This document shows positions 7,989-16,504 of a DNA stretch of 53,172 bases, in pieces. Position numbers and translations under genes: made by a program. Location of the stretch: assembly GCA_027451225.1 (NCBI GenBank), contig DAIDJU010000147.1:1-53172 (forward strand), given 5' to 3'. Position 1 is the first letter of the stretch. The number at the start of each line of letters is the position of its first letter. Below the pieces are notes generated by a model that was not told the origin of the DNA, did no database searches, and saw only the letters and a program-made list of their open reading frames with translations. This DNA comes from Acidocella sp. GTDB taxonomy: Bacteria > Pseudomonadota > Alphaproteobacteria > Acetobacterales > Acetobacteraceae.

Positions 7989-8863
7989 CCGCGCGCCGCC
8001 GTGACCAGGGCGCGCACGCGCTCTGCCGCCGCTGTCCCCTTCACCGCCTCGCGCCAGGCGAGTTCAGAGACGCGCTGATGCGCGGCCACTGCATCCTCGG
8101 CATTCGTGATCATGGCAACTCCAGATTGCAGGCTGGGCGGCGCGTCGCAGGGGAAGGGGTTGATGGCGAGCGTCGCCCGGTCGCGCGCGCGCAACAGGGT
8201 GAACGGGCCGTTCGGCTCGCCCTGGGCCATCAGGCCAAGTTGCAGGCCAATGGGCTCGCTTTCCATCAGGTTGGCGATGTTCTCCATCTCGCGCAGTGCC
8301 ATTTCGCGGGCAGCGGCGCGCAGGCGGTCGCTGGCGGGCACCAGCGGGCAGATGCCCTCGGCCAGGAATTTCTGGATTGAGGCGGCGGTGAGGATCGCGA
8401 TGATCGAGGGCTTGCGCGCCGCGTACATGCGCTTGCGCGAGATCATCACGCTCATCAGCTGCTCGGCCGCGGCGCGGGCGGCCATGCGGTCCGCGCCTTG
8501 TGCGTCGGCATGCTCCTCCAGCATCTGGGCGAGGAGGGAGTCATAATTATCAGAGGTGATGAGATAGCAGAGCGGGCCGTGAACCTGGAGGATCTGGTCC
8601 GATGATTCCTCGATCTGGCGCAGGCGCTCGGCGTAACCTACTGGTTTTCCATAATATTCAACGCCGATGCCCAGCAGGGTCAGCGGCGAAATCTTCAGCA
8701 GCTCGGCTAGGCGGTTCACCGTGTCGAGCTTGATGACCTCGCCTTTTTCGTAACGATACAGCGCGGCGCGCGAGACGCCGAGCCGGGCCGAGATTTCCTC
8801 GGCCTTCAGGCCGGATTCCATCCGATAGGCGCGCAATTGCTGGCCGATTTCGTTAAACCGCAT
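7985..8863 (-). CDS. XRE-family transcriptional regulator heading the sulfur operon
   Basis: A 292-residue protein. Residues 1-70 form a Cro/C1-type helix-turn-helix (IGQQLRAYRMESGL, then ARLGVSRAALYRYEKGEV). The remaining 220 residues are a mixed alpha/beta region with no catalytic motif that I recognise; by position it is the likely ligand- or redox-sensing and oligomerisation part. It has only a few cysteines (for example in HGPLCYL and GICPLV). It is the first gene of the unit that continues into sseA, metC and the DUF4010 gene, and overlaps sseA by four bases, so it probably controls its own operon. The ATG has AGGA about ten bases upstream. The effector is unknown. Confidence 0.85.
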   Translation of the reverse strand: MRFNEIGQQLRAYRMESGLKAEEISARLGVSRAALYRYEKGEVIKLDTVNRLAELLKISPLTLLGIGVEYYGKPVGYAERLRQIEESSDQILQVHGPLCYLITSDNYDSLLAQMLEEHADAQGADRMAARAAAEQLMSVMISRKRMYAARKPSIIAILTAASIQKFLAEGICPLVPASDRLRAAAREMALREMENIANLMESEPIGLQLGLMAQGEPNGPFTLLRARDRATLAINPFPCDAPPSLQSGVAMITNAEDAVAAHQRVSELAWREAVKGTAAAERVRALVTAARG

Positions 8864-9070
8864 CGTAACTATATCCTAAAAACCCGTGTAGTTTGTGGAC
8901 TAACAAGCGTCCATATTTCGGGACAGTATCTCGAAAAACAAGCTTTTTTGCAAACAAAAACGCCGCATGGCGGAAAAGTTGAGGAAAATTGAGCCAGGGC
9001 AGGGTGATGAGAATTGGCGGCGGTGCGGCTGGGGCTTGCGGGAGAGGGGGGGCTCAGGCATCACCGACGC

Positions 9071-10111
9071 ATGAGACTTGACCGGATCATTATGCTTGCC
9101 TTGGCCATTACGCTGGGCATTGGCTGCCTGCTCATTCTGCTGCCGTTTCTGCCGGCCATGGTGTGGGCGGGGATCCTTGTTTACTGCCTCTGGCCGCTCT
9201 ATGCGCGGTTCCGCCTGTATGTGCGCCCAAGTGTCGCGGCTTTCGTGATCACCCTGGTGGTGGCGGGGATCGTACTGGTGCCGCTGGTGCATCTGGCGCT
9301 GCTGGGCGCGCGCGAGGTGCGCGAGAGCGAGCATTGGGTGCAGGAGGCGCTGCAAAACGGCCTGCCGCCGGCCCCGGCCTTTTTCCAGCATATCCCGCTG
9401 ATTGGCGGGCTGCTGACGGATTTCTGGAATAATTCGGCTGATGATCTGGGCGGGGCGGCGAGTACGCTGCAACCGGTGCTGGGCGTACTCGCACATTCGG
9501 GCTTCAAGCTGCTGGTGCAGGCCACGCACGGGTTGGTCGGCACGGTGGTGGCGCTATTCTTCGCTTATCTGTTCTTTCTTTCGGGCGAGGCGGTGGTGGA
9601 GCGCATCCGCCTGCTGCTGGTGCGGCTGATCAACGAGACGCGGACCAATGACCTGCTGCAACTCGTGGCTTCCACGGTGCGCGGTGTGGTGTTCGGCATC
9701 GTCGGCACGGCGGCGTTCCAGGGCGTGCTCTACGCTATTGGGTTCGAGGTGGCGCGGGTGCATCAGGCATTGCTGCTGGGGGTGCTGGCGGGGGTGATCT
9801 CCATCGTGCCGGCAGGCGCGGTGGTGGTGTATGTGCCGGTCAGCCTGTACCTGCTGGCGGTGGGGCACCCGGTGGTGGCGACGCTGCTGGCGACGTATTG
9901 CTTCGTCGTGGTCGGCGGTGCGGATTCTATCCTGCGGCCGTGGCTGATCTCGCGTGGGGCGTCGCTTTCTTATGCCGTGACGCTTATTGGCGTGCTCGGC
10001 GGGGCAATTACCTTCGGCGCGTTGGGGATCTTCCTGGGGCCGGTGCTGCTCGCGCTCGGGCTGGCTCTGGCGGAGGAATTCGCCGGAGAGCCGGGTGGGG
10101 CCTGGCGGTAA
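9071..10111 (+). CDS. AI-2E/PerM-family membrane permease
   Basis: A 346-residue polytopic inner-membrane protein of the AI-2E transporter (PerM/YdiK) family. There are two N-terminal hydrophobic segments, a soluble middle region (about residues 70-150), then five or more helices with the family segments ALFFAYLFFLSGE, RGVVFGIVGTAAFQG and GALGIFLGPVLLALGLALAEEF. Family members have been linked to autoinducer-2 export or Na+/H+ exchange, so the substrate here is open. I chose ATG at 9071 (MRLDRIIML), where family resemblance starts, over an in-frame TTG at 9014. The next gene, yraN, starts 45 bases downstream and may be co-transcribed. Confidence 0.85.
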   Translation: MRLDRIIMLALAITLGIGCLLILLPFLPAMVWAGILVYCLWPLYARFRLYVRPSVAAFVITLVVAGIVLVPLVHLALLGAREVRESEHWVQEALQNGLPPAPAFFQHIPLIGGLLTDFWNNSADDLGGAASTLQPVLGVLAHSGFKLLVQATHGLVGTVVALFFAYLFFLSGEAVVERIRLLLVRLINETRTNDLLQLVASTVRGVVFGIVGTAAFQGVLYAIGFEVARVHQALLLGVLAGVISIVPAGAVVVYVPVSLYLLAVGHPVVATLLATYCFVVVGGADSILRPWLISRGASLSYAVTLIGVLGGAITFGALGIFLGPVLLALGLALAEEFAGEPGGAWR

Positions 10112-10155
10112 CGGAAGTTAGGAAAAAATTAACCTAATTGGCGTAAACAGGGGGC

Positions 10156-10557
10156 ATGAGAGCAGCGCCCCTGGCCCCCAATCTATCGCCTATCAACAGC
10201 TTGGCCCGCCGCCGGGCGGCGCAGACCCTGGGCTGCGATGCAGAAGAACTGGTGGCAGAGAAGCTGACCGCCTCGGGCTACACCATTCTGGCACGGCGGC
10301 TGCGGACCGGGGCAGGGGAAATCGACCTTATCGCCGCGAATGCGCAGCGCCTGCTTTTCATCGAAGTTAAAGCGCGGCCAAGCCTGAGCGCGGCCGCGTA
10401 TGCTGTTTCAGCCCGGCAACAGGCGCGGCTGCTGGCGGCAGCCAGCGTGGTGCTCGCCGCACACCCGGAATGGGCGCGTGAGGAGACGCGCTTCGATGTC
10501 GCGTTGGTCGCCGGTGGGGTGGTGGACGTGATCCGGGATGCGATCCGTTACAGCTGA
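10156..10557 (+). CDS. UPF0102 (YraN) family protein
   Basis: A 133-residue soluble protein with the endonuclease-like fold of the UPF0102/YraN family. The diagnostic stretches are GCDAEELVAEKL, the GEIDLIAANA segment and FIEVKARPS, which together keep the D-(x)n-E-V-K arrangement of PD-(D/E)xK nucleases. The N-terminus before residue 20 is not conserved. No biochemical activity is established for the family, although restriction-endonuclease-like or DNA-processing roles are suspected. The 3' end overlaps the convergent M20 peptidase gene by ten bases. Confidence 0.9.
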   Translation: MRAAPLAPNLSPINSLARRRAAQTLGCDAEELVAEKLTASGYTILARRLRTGAGEIDLIAANAQRLLFIEVKARPSLSAAAYAVSARQQARLLAAASVVLAAHPEWAREETRFDVALVAGGVVDVIRDAIRYS

Positions 10558-11930
10558 CCAGCGAAGGCCGTGAGCATGCGGGCATGGGCGCGCGTGCCGC
10601 GATGGAAGCAGACCAGATCAAATTTCTCGTTGGGGGAGTGGATGCAATCATCATCCAGCCCGAAGCCCACGAGTAGCGTGTCCAGCCCCAGATGCGTCTT
10701 GAATGCTTCGACCACCGGAATTGACGCACCGGAGCCGATGAGCGCCGCCGGTTTGCCGAACTCCTCGGCCAGAGCCGCGGTGGCGGCGCGCAAGAAGGGG
10801 GCGTCGGGGTTTAGGGAAAAGCCTGGAGCGGCGCCACCGCGTTTGAACTCCACCCGGGCATCCTTGGGCAGACGCTCGGTGATGAAGCGCTCGAAAGTCT
10901 CCAGCACCTTCTGCGGGTCCTGCCCGGCGACGAGGCGGAAGGTGAGCTTGGCCGTGGCATGGGCGGGGATGACCGTCTTGCTGCCCTCGCCCTGATAACC
11001 GCCATAGATGCCGTTCAGCTCCGCTGTTGGCCGGGCCCAGAGCTGGGCGAGGGGGAGCTGGTCCGTCTCGCCCGCTGGGGTGGCAAGGCCGACATCGGCC
11101 AGGAAGGCGGAGGCGTCGAAGCCGAGCCCGGTCCAGTTTTCCGCCTGGGCGGAGGAGACGGAGGCGATGCCGTCGTAAAAACCGGGGATCTGGATGCGGC
11201 CCGCATCATCCTTGAGCTGGCCCAGGATGCTGACCAGCGCCTGGATCGGGTTGAGCGCGATGCCGCCGAACAGCCCGGAATGCAGGTCGCGCTTGGGGCC
11301 GTGCAGACGCATCTCGATGGCCGCCAGCCCGCGCAGAGAGGTGGTGATGGCGGGGGTGGCGGCGTCCCACATATTGGTGTCGGCCACATAGACGAAATCG
11401 GCGGCCAGGGTTTCGCGCTCATTGGTCAGCAGCTCGGCCAGAGAGGGGCTGCCGTTTTCCTCCTCGCCTTCCAGCAGCACGGTCAGGCGCACCGGCAGCT
11501 TGCCGTTCACCGCCAGATGCGCGCGGATGGCCTCCATGAAGCTGATGACCTGGCCTTTATCGTCCACCGCGCCGCGGGCGACGATGCGCTTGCCGCGCGG
11601 GCCGTCGATGAGTTGCGGGTCGAACGGGTCGGAGTTCCACAGCTCCAGCGGATCGGCGGGCTGCACGTCGTAATGGCCGTAGAACAGCACATGGGGCGCA
11701 TCCGGCCCGGCCTCGTGGTTGGTGGCGATGACGCCGGGCAGGCCCGAGGTTTCCGACAGCCGGGCGGCAAAGCCCATGCCCGCCAGCGCGTCGCGCGCCC
11801 ATTCGGCTGCCTTGCGGCAATCGCCCGCATGGGCGGGCTGGGCGCTGATGCTGGGGATGCGCAGGAAGGCGAACAGCCGCTCCAGCGAGGTTTCGAGCTG
11901 GGCGTCCACGGTGTCGAGAATCTTTTGCAT
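10548..11930 (-). CDS. M20-family metallopeptidase (dipeptidase)
   Basis: A 460-residue zinc metallohydrolase of the M20 dipeptidase type. Metal ligands are visible in FYGHYDVQP (His86, Asp88), in ARGAVDDKG (around Asp123) and in the EGEEENGS segment (around residues 155-158). The central GLRG-LHSG-like segment RDLHSGLFGGI belongs to the lid/dimerisation domain (about residues 200-330). It should hydrolyse small peptides in the cytosol; the exact substrate cannot be read from sequence. The start is ATG at 11930 (MQKILDTVDA); an upstream in-frame extension to 12008 adds 26 residues without family resemblance and would run into cysS. The TAA stop overlaps the end of yraN. Confidence 0.88.
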   Translation of the reverse strand: MQKILDTVDAQLETSLERLFAFLRIPSISAQPAHAGDCRKAAEWARDALAGMGFAARLSETSGLPGVIATNHEAGPDAPHVLFYGHYDVQPADPLELWNSDPFDPQLIDGPRGKRIVARGAVDDKGQVISFMEAIRAHLAVNGKLPVRLTVLLEGEEENGSPSLAELLTNERETLAADFVYVADTNMWDAATPAITTSLRGLAAIEMRLHGPKRDLHSGLFGGIALNPIQALVSILGQLKDDAGRIQIPGFYDGIASVSSAQAENWTGLGFDASAFLADVGLATPAGETDQLPLAQLWARPTAELNGIYGGYQGEGSKTVIPAHATAKLTFRLVAGQDPQKVLETFERFITERLPKDARVEFKRGGAAPGFSLNPDAPFLRAATAALAEEFGKPAALIGSGASIPVVEAFKTHLGLDTLLVGFGLDDDCIHSPNEKFDLVCFHRGTRAHARMLTAFAGQL

Positions 11931-12006
11931 GGCTCTATCTGGCCGCGTGGGGCGGGAAAAATCAATGCGGCTTGATTTGGAGCCAAAACCCGCCGAAACA
12001 GCGCGC

Positions 12007-13353
12007 ATGACACAGCTGACGCTCTACAATACCCGGACCCGGACCAAAGAGGTTTTCACGCCCATAGACCCCGCCAATGTGCGGGCCTATCTCTGCGGGC
12101 CCACCGTGTATGACCGTGCGCATATCGGCAACGCCCGCAATGTGGTGATGTTCGATATCCTGATCCGCCTGCTGCGCCGGCTGTATCCCAAGGTCACGTA
12201 TGTGCGGAACATCACGGACATCGACGACAAGATCAACAACCGCGCCAAGGAGCGGGGGCTGCCGATCGAGCAGGTCACCGAGGGGCCGATCCGCTGGTAT
12301 CATGAGGATATGGGCGCGCTGTATGCCCTGCCGCCCGATATCGAGCCGCGCGCGACCGAGCATCTGCCCGAGATCATCGCCATCATCGAGCGGCTGATCG
12401 CCAATGGCCATGCTTATGTGGCTGAGGGGCATGTGCTGTTCTCCGTTGCCTCCGACCCTGATTATGGCAAATTCTCCGGCCGCACGCCGGATGAGCTGAT
12501 CGCGGGCGCACGGGTGGATGTCGCGCCTTATAAGCGCGATGCGGGGGATTTCGTGCTGTGGAAGCCCTCCACGCCGGACCTGCCGGGCTGGGACAGCCCG
12601 TGGGGGCGTGGGCGGCCGGGCTGGCATATCGAGTGCTCGGCGATGTCATGGCGCCATCTGGGCACGGATTTCGACATCCATGGCGGTGGTGATGATCTGA
12701 TCTTCCCGCACCATGAGAACGAGATCGCGCAGTCCTGCTGCGCCTTCCCCGGCTCGCATTTCGCCAAGACCTGGGTGCATAACCGAATGCTGCTGGTGAA
12801 CGGCGAGAAGATGAGCAAGTCGCTCGGCAATTTCAAAGTGCTGAACGACGTGCTGCAAACCGCGCCGGGCGAGGCGGTGCGCCTGCTGCTGATGCGCTCG
12901 CATTACCGCTCGACGCTGGATTTCTCGGATGCCGGGCTGATCGAGGCGCGCAAGGAGTTGGACCGGTTCTACCGCGCGGTGGAGGCGCATCCGGGCGTAC
13001 AGGCGGCGTCCGAGGTGCCTGACTGCGTGCTGGAGCCGTTGCTGGATGATCTCAACACGCCGGGCGCGCTCTCCGGCCTGCATGGGCTGGCCGATGCCGC
13101 TCTGGCGGGCGATGCCGCCGCCGCCGCCGCGATGCTGGCCGCCGGACAGGCGCTGGGGCTGCTGAACGTCTCGCCCGCCGCGTGGTTCGCGGGTGATATT
13201 CCGGCCGAGGTGCAGGATCTGGCGGCGCAGCGCGTGGAGGCGCGCAAGCGCAAGGATTTCGCTGAGTCGGATCGTTTGCGCGATGCCATTGCGGCTTTGG
13301 GCTATGCCGTGGAGGACGGCCCTGGCGGTACTTACAAGCTGAGGAAATCGTAA
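12007..13353 (+). CDS. cysS: Cysteinyl-tRNA synthetase
   Basis: A 448-residue class I aminoacyl-tRNA synthetase that charges tRNA-Cys. It shows the zinc/cysteine-binding LCGPTVYD segment, the HIGH-type motif AHIGNAR, the metal-site residues in GWHIECSAMS and HHENEIAQS, and the KMSKS motif in GEKMSKSLGN. The DALR-type helical C-terminal domain (FAESDRLRDAIAALGY) is complete and the length is normal. The start is ATG at 12007; the in-frame region upstream, antisense to the peptidase gene, is not conserved. The TAA stop overlaps the ATG of the next gene (TAATG), coupling it to the methyltransferase. Confidence 0.97.
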   Translation: MTQLTLYNTRTRTKEVFTPIDPANVRAYLCGPTVYDRAHIGNARNVVMFDILIRLLRRLYPKVTYVRNITDIDDKINNRAKERGLPIEQVTEGPIRWYHEDMGALYALPPDIEPRATEHLPEIIAIIERLIANGHAYVAEGHVLFSVASDPDYGKFSGRTPDELIAGARVDVAPYKRDAGDFVLWKPSTPDLPGWDSPWGRGRPGWHIECSAMSWRHLGTDFDIHGGGDDLIFPHHENEIAQSCCAFPGSHFAKTWVHNRMLLVNGEKMSKSLGNFKVLNDVLQTAPGEAVRLLLMRSHYRSTLDFSDAGLIEARKELDRFYRAVEAHPGVQAASEVPDCVLEPLLDDLNTPGALSGLHGLADAALAGDAAAAAAMLAAGQALGLLNVSPAAWFAGDIPAEVQDLAAQRVEARKRKDFAESDRLRDAIAALGYAVEDGPGGTYKLRKS

Positions 13354-14120
13354 TGACCGGGCGTAGCGGTGGCGCGGAGCTGGAGCCGATCGAGCCTTCG
13401 CCGGTGGTGATTTTGGTGCGTCCGCAGATGGCCGAGAATATCGGCGCTGTGGCGCGGGCCATGGGCAATGGTGGGCTGTTTCACTTGCGCATCGTCGCCC
13501 CGCGCGACGGCTGGCCGCTGCCGCGCGCCTGGATCACGGGTTCAGGCGCGCATCGGATTCTGGACAACGCGCAGGTGTTCGAGACCGTGGCCGAGGCCGT
13601 TGCGGATTTGAACCGGGTGTTCGCCACTTGTCCGCGTCCGCGCCATATCATCAAGCCGGTACTCACCGCGCGGGGTGGGGCCATGGAAGTCGTGGCCGCC
13701 GGGCAGCGTGGTTTGAAAACCGGCGTGCTGTTCGGGCCGGAGCGCACGGGGCTGGACAATGACGACATCGCCAATGCGGACAGCCTGATCCGTTACGATC
13801 TCAACCCTGATTTCATGTCGCTCAACCTCGCCCAGGCGGTGATGGTGTTTGGGTATGAGTGGTGGCTGGCGCGCTCGCCGGAATTGCCGCCGCGTGAGTT
13901 GCAGGTGAACGAGACCGCGCCCGCCACAAAGGGCGAGCTGGATAATTTCATGGCGCATCTGGTTCGCGCCTGCGATGAGTGCGGGTTTCTGCGCAATGAG
14001 CAGAAGCGCCCCGGCATGGTGCGTAATCTGCGCCATTTCTTCACGCGCGGCGAGGTGACGCGCCAGGAGTTGAACACCCTGCACGGCATTATTTCCGAAC
14101 TGGGCAAACGGCGCGGATAG
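13353..14120 (+). CDS. trmJ: SpoU/TrmH-family RNA 2'-O-methyltransferase, TrmJ-like
   Basis: A 255-residue SPOUT-class methyltransferase. The three knot motifs are visible: motif 1 RPQMAENIGAVARAMGNGG, motif 2 in GVLFGPERTGLDN, and motif 3 in MSLNLAQAVMVFGYE. The C-terminal extension with FLRNEQKRPGMVRNLRHFF is the TrmJ type, which methylates ribose 32 of tRNA anticodon loops using S-adenosylmethionine. The start codon is shared with the cysS stop, so both tRNA-related genes form one unit. Assignment to TrmJ rather than another SpoU paralogue rests on the C-terminal extension. Confidence 0.88.
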   Translation: MTGRSGGAELEPIEPSPVVILVRPQMAENIGAVARAMGNGGLFHLRIVAPRDGWPLPRAWITGSGAHRILDNAQVFETVAEAVADLNRVFATCPRPRHIIKPVLTARGGAMEVVAAGQRGLKTGVLFGPERTGLDNDDIANADSLIRYDLNPDFMSLNLAQAVMVFGYEWWLARSPELPPRELQVNETAPATKGELDNFMAHLVRACDECGFLRNEQKRPGMVRNLRHFFTRGEVTRQELNTLHGIISELGKRRG

Positions 14121-14181
14121 GATTGAAGAGGTGGAATGAATATTTTAGGTTGTGCCTCCGTGAGGTAAGGGGGCTTTTATT

Positions 14182-14778
14182 TTGCTTGGCATTTTTCTCG
14201 TCTGTTGCGCTGTTGGCCTCTATTTTGTTCTGAAACATAAGCGTCCTGCCGCTCCTCATGCGCCGTTGCCCGTTTTGACCGTTCCACCTCCGCAGGTAGA
14301 GGAAGAATGCTCGCAGACTGTTGAGCGGGCACGTCCAAAAAGCCCGTTGGATATTGTCACGGAGACTGCTTTTACCCCGCGTAAACTCATGAATGTGGGG
14401 GAATATAAAGTCTTCAAAACGGTCGAGGATATTTTAAAGCACAATCCCTCAGGTTGCCGGGTGATGGCTCAGGTCAGCCTGGGCGAGATATTGTCCTGCG
14501 ACGGTGATGTGTACTGGACGATCAATAGCAAGCGGGTCGATGTGCTTGTGATCGATCCGCGAGGCATGCCTGTATTGGCCATCGAAATACAGGGAAGCGG
14601 CCATTACCAAGGCAACGCGCCGATGCGTGACGCCGTTAAAAAGGAAGCGTTGCGTAAGGCCGGTGTGAAGTGGCTGGAAATTCTCGGCGATGACGCTGAC
14701 GCCGCAATCCGCACAAAAATTGAACTAGCCCTTGGGCTTCCGGTGGGGGCTTCTACGGCCTCCACCGGTGCAGCCTAG
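14182..14778 (+). CDS. Membrane-anchored DUF2726 protein
   Basis: A 198-residue protein with one N-terminal membrane helix (residues 2-17), a Pro-rich linker (about 22-50) and a DUF2726 domain (about 58-185). The domain resembles PD-(D/E)xK nucleases: Asp120 in SKRVDVLVID, then Glu135 and Gln137 in LAIEIQGSGHYQ, then Lys153 in RDAVKKEALRKAG. The start is TTG at 14182 with AAGGGGG about ten bases upstream. A 60-base stretch inside it (14401-14460) is only 42% GC, well below its neighbours, suggesting a recent arrival. It may follow trmJ in one transcript (61-base gap). Its stop shares the palindromic CTAG with the stop of the convergent threonine ammonia-lyase gene. Function is unknown. Confidence 0.8.
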   Translation: MLGIFLVCCAVGLYFVLKHKRPAAPHAPLPVLTVPPPQVEEECSQTVERARPKSPLDIVTETAFTPRKLMNVGEYKVFKTVEDILKHNPSGCRVMAQVSLGEILSCDGDVYWTINSKRVDVLVIDPRGMPVLAIEIQGSGHYQGNAPMRDAVKKEALRKAGVKWLEILGDDADAAIRTKIELALGLPVGASTASTGAA

Positions 14779-15971
14779 AGCCGTCGCAGTGTAAACACTT
14801 CCGCCAGCGAGGCCTCGATGGCCGCACCATGATTGGCGTCGCGGGCCTCGATCATGATCTCGAGCTGAGCATCTTGCACATGCGGGCTGGAGAACAGGCG
14901 GTGATGCGCCACCTCCAGAATATTCCCGCCCAGCGCCCCGATGCGCGTGGCGACTTCCGCCAGCATGCCCGGGCGGTCCGGCATTTCCAGCACCAGGCGC
15001 AGCACGCGGCCGTCGCGCAGCAGGCAGCGCATGAGCGTGTTGGCCAGGATGCGCGGGTCGATATTGCCGCCGCAGATGGAGATGCCGACCTTCTTGCCCT
15101 TGAACCGCTCGGGGAAGGAGAGCAGCGCGGCAAGCCCGGTGGCACCCGCACCTTCCGTCACCTGCTTGGCGTTTTCCACGAAGGTGGCGATGCCGCGTTC
15201 GACGGCATGTTCGCTCACCACCAGAATGGGCACGTTCAGTGCCTTGAGGATGGCCAGCGGCAACTGCCCGATATCGCGCACGGCGATGCCCTCGGCGATG
15301 GTTGGGCCGCCGACATGAATGGTCTCGCCCGCCAGCGCCTGGGCGAAGGCGGCGTAGTTCTCGACCTCGGCGCCCAGTACCTCACATTCGGGGCGTAAGT
15401 GCCGGGCCACCACGGCGGTGCCCGCCAGCAGCCCGCCACCGCCAGTCGCGGCGACGATCACGTCCAGATCCGGCTGGTCCTCGAGCATCTCCAGCGCCAT
15501 CGTGCCCTGGCCCGCGATCACGCCCGGGTCGTCATACGGGTGCAGGAAGAACAGCCCTTCCTCCTGCTCCAGCCGGTGCGCCTCGGCGGCGGCTTCGGCC
15601 AACGTCTCGCCGTGCAGCACCACGTTCGCGCCCCAGGCGGCGGTGCGCGTCACCTTGGTCGCGGGGGTGTGGCGGGGCATCACGATGGTCGCCTTGATGC
15701 CAGAAAGGGCGGCATGGCGCGCCACGGCCTGGGCATGGTTGCCCGCCGACATCGCCACCACGCCAGCCTTGCGCTCCTCGGGCGTGAGCAGGGCGATGCG
15801 GTTGGCCGCGCCGCGCTCCTTGAACGCGCCGGTGGCCTGGAGATGGTCGTACTTGATGTACACCTCCGCCCCGGTAATGCGGGAAATCCCGTCCGAACGG
15901 AGGAAGGGGGAGCGCAGCACAGCCCCCTTGATCCGCGTTGCCGCGGCCTGGACGTCGTCGAAGGTGATCAT
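14775..15971 (-). CDS. ilvA: Threonine ammonia-lyase (PLP enzyme with ACT domain)
   Basis: A 398-residue fold-type II PLP enzyme that deaminates L-threonine to 2-oxobutanoate, the first step towards isoleucine. The PLP lysine is in TGAFKERGAANR, the phosphate-binding glycines are in VAATGGGGLLAG, and the asparagine loop is SAGNHAQAVA. A single ACT domain (about residues 325-398, LVLEMPDRPGMLAEVATRIG) follows, as in the short, catabolic-type form, so allosteric control is likely but of the simpler kind. It starts six bases after greA and is co-transcribed with it. A serine/threonine dehydratase role without isoleucine synthesis is possible. Confidence 0.9.
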   Translation of the reverse strand: MITFDDVQAAATRIKGAVLRSPFLRSDGISRITGAEVYIKYDHLQATGAFKERGAANRIALLTPEERKAGVVAMSAGNHAQAVARHAALSGIKATIVMPRHTPATKVTRTAAWGANVVLHGETLAEAAAEAHRLEQEEGLFFLHPYDDPGVIAGQGTMALEMLEDQPDLDVIVAATGGGGLLAGTAVVARHLRPECEVLGAEVENYAAFAQALAGETIHVGGPTIAEGIAVRDIGQLPLAILKALNVPILVVSEHAVERGIATFVENAKQVTEGAGATGLAALLSFPERFKGKKVGISICGGNIDPRILANTLMRCLLRDGRVLRLVLEMPDRPGMLAEVATRIGALGGNILEVAHHRLFSSPHVQDAQLEIMIEARDANHGAAIEASLAEVFTLRRL

Positions 15972-15977
15972 GGCAGG

Positions 15978-16451
15978 TTAACCGTAGGTGATCTTCAGGA
16001 TTTCGTAGGAACGATCGCCGCCGGGGGCGGGGACGGACACGGTCTCGCCCACGCGCTTGGAAATCAGCGCTTTGGCGAGCGGCGAGGTAATGGAGAGGCG
16101 CGCGCGCTTGATGTCGGCCTCGTGCATGCCCACGATCTGGTAGGTGACCTCGGTTTCGGTGTCCTCGTCGATGAGCAGGATGGTCGCGCCGAACTTCACC
16201 GTGTCGCCCGAGAGGGAGGCAGGGTCGATGACCTCGGCGGCGCAGGTGATCTCCTCCAGCTCGGAAATCCGGCCTTCGATAAAGGACTGACGCTCGCGCG
16301 CCGCATGGTATTCCGCGTTCTCGGAGAGGTCGCCATGGGCGCGGGCCTCGGCGATCGCACGAATAATCGCCGGTCGCTCCACCGCCTTCAGGTTCCGCAG
16401 TTCATCTTCGAGCGCCGCGAGGCCTGCCGCGGTCATGGGGAATTTCTGCAC
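15978..16451 (-). CDS. greA: Transcription elongation factor GreA
   Basis: A 157-residue GreA with the N-terminal coiled-coil hairpin (residues 1-75, including [20 protein letters not shown], whose tip acidic residues rescue backtracked RNA polymerase) and the C-terminal FKBP-like domain ([16 protein letters not shown]). The start is GTG at 16451 with GAGGAG five bases upstream; the first in-frame ATG is six codons later and less well placed. The gene lies 83 bases after carB, the order carA-carB-greA being common in alphaproteobacteria. A GC-rich hairpin separates it from carB, so it may be read both through and from its own promoter. Confidence 0.96.
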   Translation of the reverse strand: MQKFPMTAAGLAALEDELRNLKAVERPAIIRAIAEARAHGDLSENAEYHAARERQSFIEGRISELEEITCAAEVIDPASLSGDTVKFGATILLIDEDTETEVTYQIVGMHEADIKRARLSITSPLAKALISKRVGETVSVPAPGGDRSYEILKITYG

Positions 16452-16504
16452 TTTTTCTCCTCAAGGGCCGCAGCCCCCGATGGGGTTAAGATCAACAAAG
16501 CCTC

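Noticed and set aside
9014-9070. TTG start for the permease, 19 codons upstream
   Set aside because: The added residues are Arg/Gly-rich and precede the first membrane helix without family support.
8864-9070. Regulatory or RNA element between the XRE gene and the permease
   Set aside because: The region is AT-rich with A- and T-runs, but I found no SAM-type riboswitch pattern, convincing terminator or clean promoter.
8900-9529. A 209-codon minus-strand frame overlapping the permease start
   Set aside because: Gln/His/Arg-rich composition, antisense to conserved membrane segments of the permease.
11719-12006. N-terminal extension of cysS
   Set aside because: The 96 extra codons are antisense to the M20 peptidase and lack similarity to CysS; ATG 12007 starts exactly where the family does.
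13105-13140. GCC triplet repeat in cysS
   Set aside because: It encodes a short alanine run in a variable linker of the C-terminal region, normal for GC-rich genomes.
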